DNA of 64,000 nucleotides from the IMG/VR virus record IMGVR_UViG_3300044948_000997, positions 1 to 64,000 of that record. One strand, given 5' to 3'. Source of the DNA: a virus. The notes under the pieces were generated by a model. It was not told the DNA's origin, searched no databases, and worked only from the letters and a program-made list of their open reading frames with translations. The position numbers were made by a program, and so were the translations under genes. Below are positions 34,661 to 43,710 of the stretch, piece by piece. How positions within the stretch are numbered: the first letter of the stretch is position 1; each line of letters opens with the position of its first letter.

Positions 34661-35341
34661 TCAAGAGGTAAGTGGGAGATTTTTATCAAATAATGCCTCA
34701 AAGTATAATTTATTCTTTTCCCACTTCTTATTTGTCATTCCGATTGAAAGGTGAGTTACCCCAAATTTGGTTGTTAACCCAATTTTAACCCCCTCTAAAA
34801 AATTCTCAACACAGAAGGGAATGTCATAAAAATGAAACCCTTCAAATTGTTCGTTAAATTCCTTCTTTATACGTCCCTTATGAACCGCAAAGAATAAACC
34901 GTCTACTATTACCACATCCTTAAGAACGTCGTTGTATGACCCCTTAGAATACTTGTTAACGTGTCGTTTACCTTCATGTATATGACCAACAACACCAAAC
35001 ATATTTTCCCTATTCTCCCACCAACATCCACTTGTTAATTTATCGGTTCCTGCAATGCCAATTATACCATATTCGGAATGCTTTTCAAACATTTTCACAA
35101 CCTTAGGAGTCATATTTGGAGTTTCTAAAATAAGATCGTCGTGCATAAACACGACTATATCATTTTCAGATTCCTTTAGACCAATATTATAAATTTGAGT
35201 TAACGATTTTTCACCATCATTCTCATAAATAAGAATTTGAGTTTTTGGGTGTGAAAACATCTTTTTAACGTGATTAACGTAAGTCTCATCTATTTTACGT
35301 GTTGATATAACAACACTCACTATTTCATTATTCTTCGACAT
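34661..35341 (-). CDS. GT2-like glycosyltransferase
   Basis: 226 aa from MSKNNEIVSVVIST. DIVVFMHDDLILETP (about residues 66-80) carries the metal-binding acidic pair, and VIVDGLFFAVHKGR is the acceptor-side block of GT-A family 2-like enzymes. Overlaps the metallophosphoesterase gene by 14 nt. Probably part of glycan modification; substrate unknown. Confidence 0.65.
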   Translation of the reverse strand: MSKNNEIVSVVISTRKIDETYVNHVKKMFSHPKTQILIYENDGEKSLTQIYNIGLKESENDIVVFMHDDLILETPNMTPKVVKMFEKHSEYGIIGIAGTDKLTSGCWWENRENMFGVVGHIHEGKRHVNKYSKGSYNDVLKDVVIVDGLFFAVHKGRIKKEFNEQFEGFHFYDIPFCVENFLEGVKIGLTTKFGVTHLSIGMTNKKWEKNKLYFEALFDKNLPLTS

Positions 35342-36080
35342 AGGTTGCAATTATTTTACCTTCAACTTCTTCTAAGTCAACTATGATTGGTTTATTTGAT
35401 GGTTCATATCTTTCCGTACAAATTGATGCATTAACATAAAGAGTTTCTCTATTATAAACCGCACCATAAGCTCCGTGGATATGTCCAAATACATGTAATA
35501 ATGGTTTTAATCTATTTTCTAATTGATGTCTTAATAATTCACAACCCACGTTCATATCCCCTTGTCTCCAATTACTTACAAAATCTCTAATCTCATTTGG
35601 TGGTCCGTGTGTAATTAGTACATCAGTATCATCAGGAATCATATCCCATTTAGTTTTAAGTTCATCACCCATTCTTGGTAAGTTAAAAGCCCAATCATAA
35701 AAATTTGGTTGCCAAGGACTTCCGTAGATTTTAATTGGTCTTGAGAATTCAGGACTATTTATTACAATAAATTCATCCTGTAAGTAAAATACATTCGATT
35801 CTACTAAATTATCAAAACTCATTAAATCATTTAACCAATCATAATCACCTCTATGATGAGGTTCATCGACTTTTTCAAAACAAAAATCGTGATTACCTGC
35901 AATGAATATTTTATATTGAAAATCATCAATATTTTGAAACCAATGTACAAAATTGGTAACATCTTTCTCACCTCCTTTATTTGAAATGTCCCCTGAATGT
36001 ATCAACACATCACCTTTGGGGATTGGGTGGGACATTAGGTCCTGAAGACTATGCGTGTCTGATAAGCAGATTATTCTCAT
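35328..36080 (-). CDS. calcineurin-like metallophosphoesterase
   Basis: 250 aa. All family motifs are present: SDTH (residues 7-10), HSGDIS, AGNHDF, THGPP and FGHIHGAYG. Closest in style to MPPED-type phosphodiesterases. It could hydrolyse nucleotides, cyclic nucleotides or phosphoprotein. Middle of a GT2-phosphoesterase pair; a small gap separates the dioxygenase-like gene. Confidence 0.85.
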   Translation of the reverse strand: MRIICLSDTHSLQDLMSHPIPKGDVLIHSGDISNKGGEKDVTNFVHWFQNIDDFQYKIFIAGNHDFCFEKVDEPHHRGDYDWLNDLMSFDNLVESNVFYLQDEFIVINSPEFSRPIKIYGSPWQPNFYDWAFNLPRMGDELKTKWDMIPDDTDVLITHGPPNEIRDFVSNWRQGDMNVGCELLRHQLENRLKPLLHVFGHIHGAYGAVYNRETLYVNASICTERYEPSNKPIIVDLEEVEGKIIATYVEE

Positions 36081-36120
36081 AAAACAAATATAAGAAATTA
36101 AACGTGAAATATCAAATTAC

Positions 36121-36711
36121 TTAAGGGGTTACTTCAAAAACTAAATTTACCCTAACTTTATTTGATGCATTAATGAAGGTATGTAGGGAATTTCCAATCG
36201 AATAGACTGAACCTGATTTTAAATTATGAATAGAATTTAATTCACTATCATTTAAAAAAAACTCATTAAACTCATCAAAATTTTCAGGGAAATCTTTTCT
36301 CATTTTATTATAGATTTCACCTTTTTCATGTAGTTTTTGTTCAAGTAAACATTCATAATTATAAAACTTAACGTCATCATTTAATGGTAAAATATACCTG
36401 TTTAATCCTCTATCAATGTGAAAATTAATCTCACCCTTTTGTGCGTACTCTAAATAAAATAAGATGTTAATATTAAATAATTTTTTTAAACTATCAATAA
36501 AGTTAGTTAAATCATCTTTTACTCGATAACTAATTTCATGAATAGAATCTAAACTATATACTTTCTTAAAATTTGGGTCTCTATTATAAATGATGTAATT
36601 AACATTATGATTTAAAAAATGTTTTAAGTGAAAAGAATCGGAATTATAAAAATCAATGACTTTTGTCAAATAAACATCATCTATTTCCGTTATCTTTTTT
36701 AATCCTTCCAT
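36121..36711 (-). CDS. 2-oxoglutarate-dioxygenase-like (Asp/Asn hydroxylase type)
   Basis: 196 aa. NFHIDRGLNRYILPLN contains the HxD metal pair, and SLHTFINASNKVRVNLVFEV supplies the distal His and the Arg that binds 2-oxoglutarate. The fold matches the aspartyl/asparaginyl beta-hydroxylase cupin group. Would hydroxylate a protein or small molecule. A second dioxygenase (PhyH type) is at 46802. Confidence 0.6.
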   Translation of the reverse strand: MEGLKKITEIDDVYLTKVIDFYNSDSFHLKHFLNHNVNYIIYNRDPNFKKVYSLDSIHEISYRVKDDLTNFIDSLKKLFNINILFYLEYAQKGEINFHIDRGLNRYILPLNDDVKFYNYECLLEQKLHEKGEIYNKMRKDFPENFDEFNEFFLNDSELNSIHNLKSGSVYSIGNSLHTFINASNKVRVNLVFEVTP

Positions 36712-36728
36712 TTATATAATTATATGGC

Positions 36729-36756
36729 AAAAAAAAAAGTCAGAATTTCTTCTGAC
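36729..36756 (-). terminator. strong intrinsic terminator of the large RNA
   Basis: 7-bp stem gtcagaa 36739-36745 with ttctgac 36750-36756 and ten T on the minus strand. It marks the 3' end of the structured RNA upstream. Confidence 0.9.
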
Positions 36757-37683
36757 TGGTTTTTCTTTAGGCCGAACGGTTTTAAAACGTTCCGATTCCA
36801 CCACTTTGTTTTACTAAACAAAGAAAATAAAACACTGAGAATACATGTCTTAATGAGAATCTTTTAAACGGATTATTGTTTCCCGTTTGTTTCCACTACC
36901 TTTTGAGTAGTAACCCTCAGCGGCGGTCAATTAGATTAACCAATCCTAAAGTCATCAGATACTCTTTTAATACTCATTACTCTTCGAGATTGCCATCCCA
37001 ATTAAACCTTATGAGTTTAGAGAACTTTTTTAAAAATCATATTGGGATTGAGTCCCTTTATGGCCGTGAACCCCTCACGACTAAGTAGCCACCTGTCTCC
37101 AATGACTGACGAACACTTTTTCTTTTATTTTTTTAGTTTTCACCATTGAAAGTAAAAGTTTGGTTTGCAGATTAGGAAAGTAGCGGTTCGTCGACCAGCC
37201 AAGCCACCTTTTGAGCGACTCGATACTAAACTACTCTCTAAGACATCCCTGCCTTCATATTTTTGGTTTCCTTCAGAATTAAACCCTTGGTAGAGTTTAA
37301 TTAAGGATGATAACAGCACCACCTGTTTTCCACCATACCTTTCGGTTTTAAAGATACCATTATATTGAACAACACAATTATAAGGTTGGAGACCTTATTT
37401 CTTGTAATAGTTCTACAAGTTATTCTTATTGTTCTTCCGAACTCAGTCAAACGACCTGCATCGCTTGACCACCAAACCACTTTCCCTACAGTGTTACCCT
37501 CAGTACTTAAGGTTCGATGATACCTTGCTTGCCTACTCGAGTTCTATTTCTAAAACCGCAATCTCATTCAACCAAATGAAATTACTTTATCCCACTTTCA
37601 TGGTTTATTTTGTTGACCATAGGCGGCCAATATTTTTAATTCAAAGAACTTTTTCTTTCGATAAAACCACCTTTGTGATTTCT
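36729..37683 (-). ncRNA. large structured non-coding RNA (~950 nt), GOLLD/ROOL-like candidate
   Basis: Almost 1 kb without a convincing reading frame, between a -7 box and a strong terminator. Minus-strand stems: 37446-37454/37461-37469 (9 bp), 36995-37002/37041-37048 (8 bp), 37277-37284/37295-37302 (8 bp), 36804-36811/36816-36823 (8 bp), 36925-36931/36935-36941 (7 bp), 37380-37385/37393-37398, 37401-37406/37414-37419. GNRA loops: GTTC-GGAA-GAAC at 37431-37442 and ACC-GAAA-GGT at 37337-37346. The size, GNRA loops and phage context with tRNAs recall GOLLD and ROOL, but I cannot confirm membership; no RNase P, group I or group II core is seen. Confidence 0.7.
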
Positions 37684-37687
37684 TTTA

Positions 37688-37695
37688 CAAATATA
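37688..37695 (-). promoter_or_regulatory. host-type -7 box for the large RNA
   Basis: TATATTTG on the minus strand, about 5-10 nt before the apparent start of structure; no clear -33 box, so co-transcription with the 77-aa gene is also possible. Confidence 0.5.
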
Positions 37696-37719
37696 CAACT
37701 TATATTTGGTAATAAAAAA

Positions 37720-37953
37720 TTATTTAGAAACTTTTTTATTATTTTTTTTCTTTTCAACCTTAACTTCGTAAGTTCCACCCATATCGTGTTGAGTTTCAAC
37801 AACTTGTGTTTTTTTATTACCCTTCCAATCTGATTTAGGGATAAATTTCCAAACACCGCTAGCCACTTTTTGGTCTGCATCAATATCGTCAGTTCTACGA
37901 ATTTCTCCTAATGTATAGGATTTTGTTTCTTTAATTGCTTTAATACATTTCAT
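37720..37953 (-). CDS. 77-aa basic protein
   Basis: Starts MKCIKAIKETKSYTLGEIRR and ends in a Lys-rich tail (VEKKKNNKKVSK). The middle KVASGVWKFIPKSDWKGNKK is beta-like. It sits directly upstream of the large RNA on the same strand, so it could bind that RNA (pure inference from context and charge). No known family. Confidence 0.6.
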   Translation of the reverse strand: MKCIKAIKETKSYTLGEIRRTDDIDADQKVASGVWKFIPKSDWKGNKKTQVVETQHDMGGTYEVKVEKKKNNKKVSK

Positions 37954-38006
37954 ATGTCCATGTTTTAATTATAATAAAATATACAAAAAAATATTGATAA
38001 AAAAAA

Positions 38007-38360
38007 CTATTTCCAAAATAATGATATAACAATTATTGTAAATGCCAATAATAATTGTGTAACAGTTTTCATAGTAAAAGGTTGATCAAAATGATAAGGA
38101 TATAACACCGCTGCGATAATAATTCCAGTCACAAAAAATAAAAATCGATTACTCCACATTTCACCATTGAAAGCTTTTACCCCATAATGTGACGCCATTA
38201 TCCATAAAAAAGTACATACAATAGAAATTAAATATGGCCAAGGTGTTTTAACCCAATTAGGTAATTTAAATTGCCAATACATAATATACCAATGTCCAAT
38301 GGAACCCAATAGAAATAATAGTATTGAGTATAAAAGATTTATTAATTGTGACTTAATCAT
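38007..38360 (-). CDS. four-helix membrane protein
   Basis: 117 aa with four hydrophobic helices (about 8-28, 43-62, 73-90, 98-115), resembling small-multidrug/DMT-type transporters in size. Overlaps the sulfotransferase-like gene by 4 nt, so it is the last gene of the operon. May carry a lipid-linked or nucleotide sugar; not certain. Confidence 0.6.
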   Translation of the reverse strand: MIKSQLINLLYSILLFLLGSIGHWYIMYWQFKLPNWVKTPWPYLISIVCTFLWIMASHYGVKAFNGEMWSNRFLFFVTGIIIAAVLYPYHFDQPFTMKTVTQLLLAFTIIVISLFWK

Positions 38361-39130
38361 GTTAATTTAATATTTGTGTCATATCCGTAATATTCCAATT
38401 CAGGTAAAAAATATTTATATAGTTGTTTCATGTTGTTTAAAGTGGCTTCTTCAGAATAATCCCACCTCAAATGATGTTTTTGATTGAAATATACTTTATA
38501 ATATGAATATAACATTATAAAATCGAATGTTAATTCTTTATCAAAAAAACTTAAAAAATCAAAACTTTTAAGTAACGAATCAACATTTTGTGTGGTGTAA
38601 TCTAATTTAGAATCATATAATACACCATTATTAACATTGTATTTATTTGCTAAATCCTCAATTCTGTAAAAATTAAACGTTGAGTGTTTAAATTTCTTTG
38701 CAAAATCAGATTCTAAATTTTTATACTTGGTAAATTCGTATCCATTAGTAAATTCTTCTAATAGATATGTTGATTGTGGTAGGAAATGTGGGTCACCATA
38801 ACTTTTAATAAAATTAGGATATTCCTTAACAAAGGTATCTAACGAGTTTATGTTCAATTCAGATACCAAATTCCTTAACTTATCGTTTTCACGATTTTCT
38901 TCATCATATTTTAATCTATTTTGTAACCAACTATAACATGAAAAAAATCTATCGACTGGATTTCTAACAAAAATATTACAACATTCTTGAATACCGCTTA
39001 AATCTTCTCTAATAAAATGATTTATATCATGTATCCTAAATAAATGAGATAATGTCGTCCCAATTAAATTTTTTCCTGATTTAAATGGGATAATATACGA
39101 AACGGAACAATCCGGTAGACTTAAAACCAT
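38357..39130 (-). CDS. sulfotransferase-like protein
   Basis: 257 aa. PFKSGKNLIGTTLSHLF (about 16-32) sits where sulfotransferases have the 5'-phosphosulfate loop, and CNIFVRNPVDRFFSCYSWL (about 51-69) is a very typical 3'-phosphate-binding block (V-R-x-P-x-x-R-x-x-S-x-Y). The family transfers sulfate from PAPS to carbohydrates. Phage sulfotransferases are rare. No PAPS-synthesis gene is visible, so host PAPS would be used. Confidence 0.65.
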   Translation of the reverse strand: MVLSLPDCSVSYIIPFKSGKNLIGTTLSHLFRIHDINHFIREDLSGIQECCNIFVRNPVDRFFSCYSWLQNRLKYDEENRENDKLRNLVSELNINSLDTFVKEYPNFIKSYGDPHFLPQSTYLLEEFTNGYEFTKYKNLESDFAKKFKHSTFNFYRIEDLANKYNVNNGVLYDSKLDYTTQNVDSLLKSFDFLSFFDKELTFDFIMLYSYYKVYFNQKHHLRWDYSEEATLNNMKQLYKYFLPELEYYGYDTNIKLT

Positions 39131-39166
39131 ATAAACTAATATACAAAAATTTTGTGATAATACAAA

Positions 39167-39511
39167 TTATTTAATAAATTCAGAAAAACAAACCGCTTTG
39201 TCGTCAATTAAATAATCATAGTGTAATTTACCCATTATTAAACCGTGGTGTTTAATCCCCCACTCTTCCAAACTATTTAATGTTAAAACATACAAAGAAT
39301 TGTAAACCTTAACTAAATCACCATTAAATTGACCCATACCTCTTGCGGTATAAATGTAAATGGTGTTACCTTCATCGTAAAGTTTATTTAATTTTTCAAT
39401 CATTGCTGGAATGGGATGACAATGTTTGTATTTGTCAGGACCTAAATGTTCAACTCCTTCTTCTCTTGTACATAACGTATCATCCAAATCAAACGCGTAA
39501 ATTTTAGACAT
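39167..39511 (-). CDS. HAD-family phosphatase
   Basis: 114 aa. FDLDDTLC (residues 6-13) is motif I, YIYTARGMGQ motif II, and GKLHYDYLIDDKAV covers motifs III and IV. Short C0-type HADs like this occur in capsule loci. Likely dephosphorylates a sugar phosphate made by the neighbours. Overlaps the GatZ-like gene by 8 nt. Confidence 0.8.
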   Translation of the reverse strand: MSKIYAFDLDDTLCTREEGVEHLGPDKYKHCHPIPAMIEKLNKLYDEGNTIYIYTARGMGQFNGDLVKVYNSLYVLTLNSLEEWGIKHHGLIMGKLHYDYLIDDKAVCFSEFIK

Positions 39512-40466
39512 AACTTAACAATTCATTTAACTTATTCATTATCATAGATTTAACTTCAGTTGTTATTTTAATATCACTTGCAATAGAATTAGGTAAGTTA
39601 TCAAAATTATAGTGACCACAAACCATTATTAACTTTTTCTTATCTAAAATATCAAAATCATCGTTAACCCATTTTTTCCATTTTTCAGATTTAAAACATT
39701 TTAAATAAAAATTATCAATTTCAGATTGATTCATGTGTTTTAAATAAATTTCAGTTTCAATTTGTGCAATTTCAGGACCAATATTAATAGAACTTAAACC
39801 ACTATCAAACCTAATTCGAAAATCGGTTTCTTTTAAGTAATCACCATTATGTTCTTTTGTTTGTTTACCAAAAAAAGTAGATAATGTAATCATTTGTTTT
39901 AGTTTATCAATATTAAAAATACCGGTGTTTATTTGGTTAACTAAATCGAGACCAACTCCTGATTGAACACACACATAAGTTATGTTCTTAAACATTTCGG
40001 GAGTTAATCGAATATGTAATTCGTCAATGTATCTGTCTAATTCATCTATTGAGAATGGACGAATTGCCTCTTCGGTACCCACCTCAAATTTAATGCTTTT
40101 ATTATGTTGGTGGATGTATTCAATATTTTTTATTGTTTCGTTTATCCCATCAAATAATAATTTATGTTTCATCCATGGGTCTAAATGGATTAAATCAAAA
40201 TATTCCAAATCTTCCTCAAATGATACATATTCATCACCATCTTTTTTTCCTTGTTTACCCCCCGAATGATCTCTTTGAATTATTATGTTAGATTTTGTTT
40301 TTACATAATCGGTAAAACTTTTAGTATTCCATTCATTAACATATCCACCATCGTAATCAATTTGGCGACGACTTGGTAGTAGTCCTAATTTTTCTGAATT
40401 AATCTCTATAACCGAATCAACAATGTTTTTAGACATTGGGCATATGAAGAATTTAACTTTAGACAT
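39504..40466 (-). CDS. GatZ/KbaZ-like aldolase-associated protein
   Basis: 320 aa, TIM-barrel-like. IIQRDHSGGKQG, then FDLIHLDPWMKH, KFEVGTEEAIRPF and KEHNGDYL follow the order of motifs in class II tagatose-1,6-bisphosphate aldolase subunit GatZ. In sugar loci such proteins act in phosphosugar aldol chemistry. It overlaps both neighbours by 8 nt, indicating a coupled pathway. Confidence 0.65.
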   Translation of the reverse strand: MSKVKFFICPMSKNIVDSVIEINSEKLGLLPSRRQIDYDGGYVNEWNTKSFTDYVKTKSNIIIQRDHSGGKQGKKDGDEYVSFEEDLEYFDLIHLDPWMKHKLLFDGINETIKNIEYIHQHNKSIKFEVGTEEAIRPFSIDELDRYIDELHIRLTPEMFKNITYVCVQSGVGLDLVNQINTGIFNIDKLKQMITLSTFFGKQTKEHNGDYLKETDFRIRFDSGLSSINIGPEIAQIETEIYLKHMNQSEIDNFYLKCFKSEKWKKWVNDDFDILDKKKLIMVCGHYNFDNLPNSIASDIKITTEVKSMIMNKLNELLSYV

Positions 40467-41088
40467 AATCTTTTCCTGTGTATAATTTAAACTGTTCCAA
40501 AGCTTGGAGTTTGAATATTTCCTTACCAGTCTTTGTAAATGGTCTACCGTCGATTATTGTATTTCTTTTTGATTTGATGTCTGCTGGCGTTGCATTAATG
40601 AAATATTGATTAACAACCTCATCTATATGTTCAACATCTTCTCTATTATATATGACATATCCTATTTTCAATAAATCAAATGCATATTGAATTGATTTAC
40701 TAAACCCACCGTTACCTATTATACTCACAAATTTTAAATTTTTATCTTTAAAATATTCATATGCACCAATGTAATCCGTGTTATATCCCCACAATAAACT
40801 ATCTTTAATTAAAACGGTATTTGCAGCACCAATAGATTTAACCGATTCGGAAATGACATCAAGATATGGTACAACTTCAATTTTTAACGGCATACTTAAT
40901 GCAAAACCTGAAAAATTAAGATGTTTAACCGAACCTATTGTTTTTTTAATATCAGTGGAATAAAATGATTTATAGATTGCATCAATTTTATGTTTCTTAA
41001 ATCCTTTATTAAAAAATATACAACCATTATTACCTGGTTTATCAGAAAACGAACCGTATAATTGAGTATCTTTATTTATCATAGTCAT
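40459..41088 (-). CDS. shikimate-dehydrogenase-like (AroE-family) protein
   Basis: 209 aa, shorter than the usual ~270. FALSMPLKIEV holds the catalytic Lys, GAANTVL and GYNTDYIGAYEYF match the substrate Asn/Asp motifs, and SIIGNGGFSKSI replaces the normal GAGG(A/S) dinucleotide loop. The NADP motif is degenerate and the C-terminal domain is trimmed, so it may act on an unusual polyol. Overlaps its neighbours by 8 and 17 nt. Confidence 0.7.
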   Translation of the reverse strand: MTMINKDTQLYGSFSDKPGNNGCIFFNKGFKKHKIDAIYKSFYSTDIKKTIGSVKHLNFSGFALSMPLKIEVVPYLDVISESVKSIGAANTVLIKDSLLWGYNTDYIGAYEYFKDKNLKFVSIIGNGGFSKSIQYAFDLLKIGYVIYNREDVEHIDEVVNQYFINATPADIKSKRNTIIDGRPFTKTGKEIFKLQALEQFKLYTGKDYV

Positions 41089-42979
41089 CTATCATTTCAA
41101 TACCTTTAAACCATAACATTTTACCAAATTTTTCGTCATGTAATGGTGACATATTAAGAAAGATTAATCCTGTAATTAATTTTATTTTTTGTAAATCATA
41201 TCCATTAAGAATTAACCAATTTTCATATATTAACTTAAATCTAACTAAATTTTCAGATATTGGGTAGTCATATTTTATTGAATACAAACCTTCGGTATAG
41301 TTTAGGTTATCATTATTTTTCATGGTGTTATATGGAATTAATAATCCACCATATAATTTAGATAAGTCATAATAAATGTCACCACTATCTACCGATTCAC
41401 CAAACGAGTCTCTCCAATCAATGTAGTAATATCTACTTTCCTCAGAGTTGTAGATAACATTATCAAACTGTAAATCACCGTGAAATAATACATAGAAATC
41501 ATTTGATAATTCAAATGTCGGTTTACTATGTAGTAAACTACTAAGTGATGGTCTTTTAATACCATTAACCTCATGTTCTAATTCTAAATAATTAAACCCG
41601 TTTTTTTGAACAAATGAGTCAATCCGTTTCTTTGTTTTTGTAACGTAAAACTCTTGAATGTCATTGTCATTACCGGCAACTTTACTTTTAAGATTATACT
41701 CAAGCAATTCTAAGAAATTTGTAAAAACATCTAAATTATCAATTTCATATAGGGTATTACCCTTAACCCAATCATAATGAATGAATTTACTTGTTGAACC
41801 AAAATTAGGAGGTATTAACGAATCTAAAAGTTTCGCTCTTTTACTACGGTTATTTAAAATTGTGATATCAGGAACAAATTTTAAAAATTTATCATTATCA
41901 CAATATGTAATTTCGTTAGTATTTTTTTGTAATGATAATGGTTTGTCTTTAAAATACTCTCTGGTTTTTTGTAAGTCATCTAAATTACCTGTATCAAACC
42001 ACTTTAGTTTTTTTACCTTAAATGTTGGGTAATTTTTTGGGTTAATAAATGCCGATACTATTTCACCATTTAATATGTTTTTAGAAAGTTCATTCCAAAA
42101 AATTTGATAGTCCAAAATTGAACCTAATCCAATAAATGCATTATCGTGACCGTGAATGTCTTTATCTGAAAATGATTGGATGTTGTCAAATTCGTCAATG
42201 TTAATTGTTGAATATTTTTCAGGGTATGACGTAGGATAACATCCTAACCAATTACCATCTAAATACGGTAATGGAGAATCAATTACACAATCACCCGTTA
42301 TAAAATAAAATGGCCTTTGTAAATGTTCTGAACACATTAATGCGCTATAACCAGGACCACTATTTTCAGAATCAAACACATCCACATCTACAAAAATAAA
42401 ATTACAATTTTGATGTGTAATTTTACAATATTCCTTTATTGATTCACTTTCATATCCTAATGCAATTACAATATCATAGTTTATTGGGAACATATCGATG
42501 ATATGTGATATAATCGCTTTGTTATTAATTGGTAATAATACTTTATTAATATTATTTGTAAGATTTTTTAATCTAGTTCCATAACCGGCAGCTAAAATTA
42601 AAACTGCTGGTGTTTGATGTTCACCATCTATCTTACCGTCCATTCGATTTGTATCATCTTCAATTCTAATAACATCATCAACCTCGGGTGTGGACACTTC
42701 TTGCAATATTATGTCAGTTAACGCAATGACCCTATGTTTTTTAGGTGGTGTTACATTAAAATATTCACCAGGACCCATTATTTTTTTCTCAACAATACCT
42801 TCATCATTTTCTAACCATATTTCCGCTTGACCTGAAATAATGAAATTTGTTTCTCGTTTAAAATTATGATATTGGTATGATGTTTTATATCCCGCGTTTA
42901 TATAAATTCTTTTATAGCAATAGGAATCATTTAATTCTAACCACTCTTCTCTACCCCAAGGTTTGTGTATTGTTTTCAT
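41072..42979 (-). CDS. tri-domain cupin / nucleotidyltransferase / kinase fusion
   Basis: 635 aa. Residues 1-105 form a mannose-6-phosphate-isomerase-type cupin (HKPWGREEW, then YKTSYQYH). Residues 125-345 form a sugar nucleotidyltransferase (LILAAGYGTRLKNLT, then FITGDCVID). Residues 380-635 form an APH/choline-kinase-like domain with LFHGDLQFDNVIY and YYIDWRDSF. One chain could phosphorylate and activate a sugar or polyol (LicC/LicA or HddA/HddC logic). The 17-nt overlap with the AroE-like gene ties it to the same pathway. The product sugar is unknown. Confidence 0.8.
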   Translation of the reverse strand: MKTIHKPWGREEWLELNDSYCYKRIYINAGYKTSYQYHNFKRETNFIISGQAEIWLENDEGIVEKKIMGPGEYFNVTPPKKHRVIALTDIILQEVSTPEVDDVIRIEDDTNRMDGKIDGEHQTPAVLILAAGYGTRLKNLTNNINKVLLPINNKAIISHIIDMFPINYDIVIALGYESESIKEYCKITHQNCNFIFVDVDVFDSENSGPGYSALMCSEHLQRPFYFITGDCVIDSPLPYLDGNWLGCYPTSYPEKYSTINIDEFDNIQSFSDKDIHGHDNAFIGLGSILDYQIFWNELSKNILNGEIVSAFINPKNYPTFKVKKLKWFDTGNLDDLQKTREYFKDKPLSLQKNTNEITYCDNDKFLKFVPDITILNNRSKRAKLLDSLIPPNFGSTSKFIHYDWVKGNTLYEIDNLDVFTNFLELLEYNLKSKVAGNDNDIQEFYVTKTKKRIDSFVQKNGFNYLELEHEVNGIKRPSLSSLLHSKPTFELSNDFYVLFHGDLQFDNVIYNSEESRYYYIDWRDSFGESVDSGDIYYDLSKLYGGLLIPYNTMKNNDNLNYTEGLYSIKYDYPISENLVRFKLIYENWLILNGYDLQKIKLITGLIFLNMSPLHDEKFGKMLWFKGIEMIDDYDK

Positions 42980-43708
42980 TTATTTTATATTATTTTTATC
43001 CCAAATTCTTAGACATTTTAAAAGTACTTCTAAATTTAATACATCACTTTTTTCAAACTCTCTAACATTAGGTCTTACAACTACACTATTAAATTCTGAA
43101 ACCGCATCTACATATAACCCTAACGATAAAATGTGTTTAGCTAATTCGGTATGTATATTAAATGTAATTTTATTTGGTAATGTATCGATTAATTTTGAGA
43201 TGTTATGAAATGTACCACAAAAAAATGTATCGACTAAAAAATAATGTTTTAACCCCGTTATATGTATAAAATTACAACCATAAATTCTATCATCTAAAGA
43301 ACATTCTTTTAATTTTTTAATCCCATCATCATTTAACATCATATAGGAATCAGGTCTCATTAAAACAATTAAATCATACTCTTTCCCGCTTTCTTTTATT
43401 AATTTTAAACCATTTTTCCAATGGTAAATCATTTTAGTACTATTAATTAAACCGGGTCCTAACCCATTAAAATCAAATTCAACATTATCTTCATTAACAA
43501 CATCAATAACTGCATTTGGTATGTGTTTTGATATCATTTCGGATGTTATATCTTCATTTAAATCGTATCCCAATGATTCACATTTTTGAATTGATTTACT
43601 CCATGTCGAGAAGTAAAAATCAAAATCGGAATCATTAAGAAATTTCCATGATTTGACTGCAATATCAAATTCTCTATACATTCCATATACAATTATAGCA
43701 ATTTTCAT
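42980..43708 (-). CDS. putative glycosyltransferase, paralogue A
   Basis: 242 aa. MKIAIIVYGMYREFDIAVKSW start, DFDFYFSTWSKS, then LIVLMRPDSYMM (acidic site) and VVVRPNVREFE. Over the whole length it matches the next gene, so they are a tandem duplication. The Rossmann-like start and a DxD-like position suggest a GT-A enzyme of LPS/capsule type. The preceding fusion gene ends immediately before it. Confidence 0.55.
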   Translation of the reverse strand: MKIAIIVYGMYREFDIAVKSWKFLNDSDFDFYFSTWSKSIQKCESLGYDLNEDITSEMISKHIPNAVIDVVNEDNVEFDFNGLGPGLINSTKMIYHWKNGLKLIKESGKEYDLIVLMRPDSYMMLNDDGIKKLKECSLDDRIYGCNFIHITGLKHYFLVDTFFCGTFHNISKLIDTLPNKITFNIHTELAKHILSLGLYVDAVSEFNSVVVRPNVREFEKSDVLNLEVLLKCLRIWDKNNIK

Positions 43709-43710
43709 AG

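Noticed and set aside
36729-37683. RNase P RNA, group I or group II intron
   Set aside because: I could not find the RNase P core (GAGGAAAGTC-type), group I P7/P3 core or the group II domain V signature, and no split gene flanks the region.
36876-37883. Plus- and minus-strand ORFs of 60-134 aa across the 950-nt RNA region
   Set aside because: They overlap on both strands, have no coherent domain sequence, and run through stable stems; only the 77-aa gene ending at 37720 looks real.
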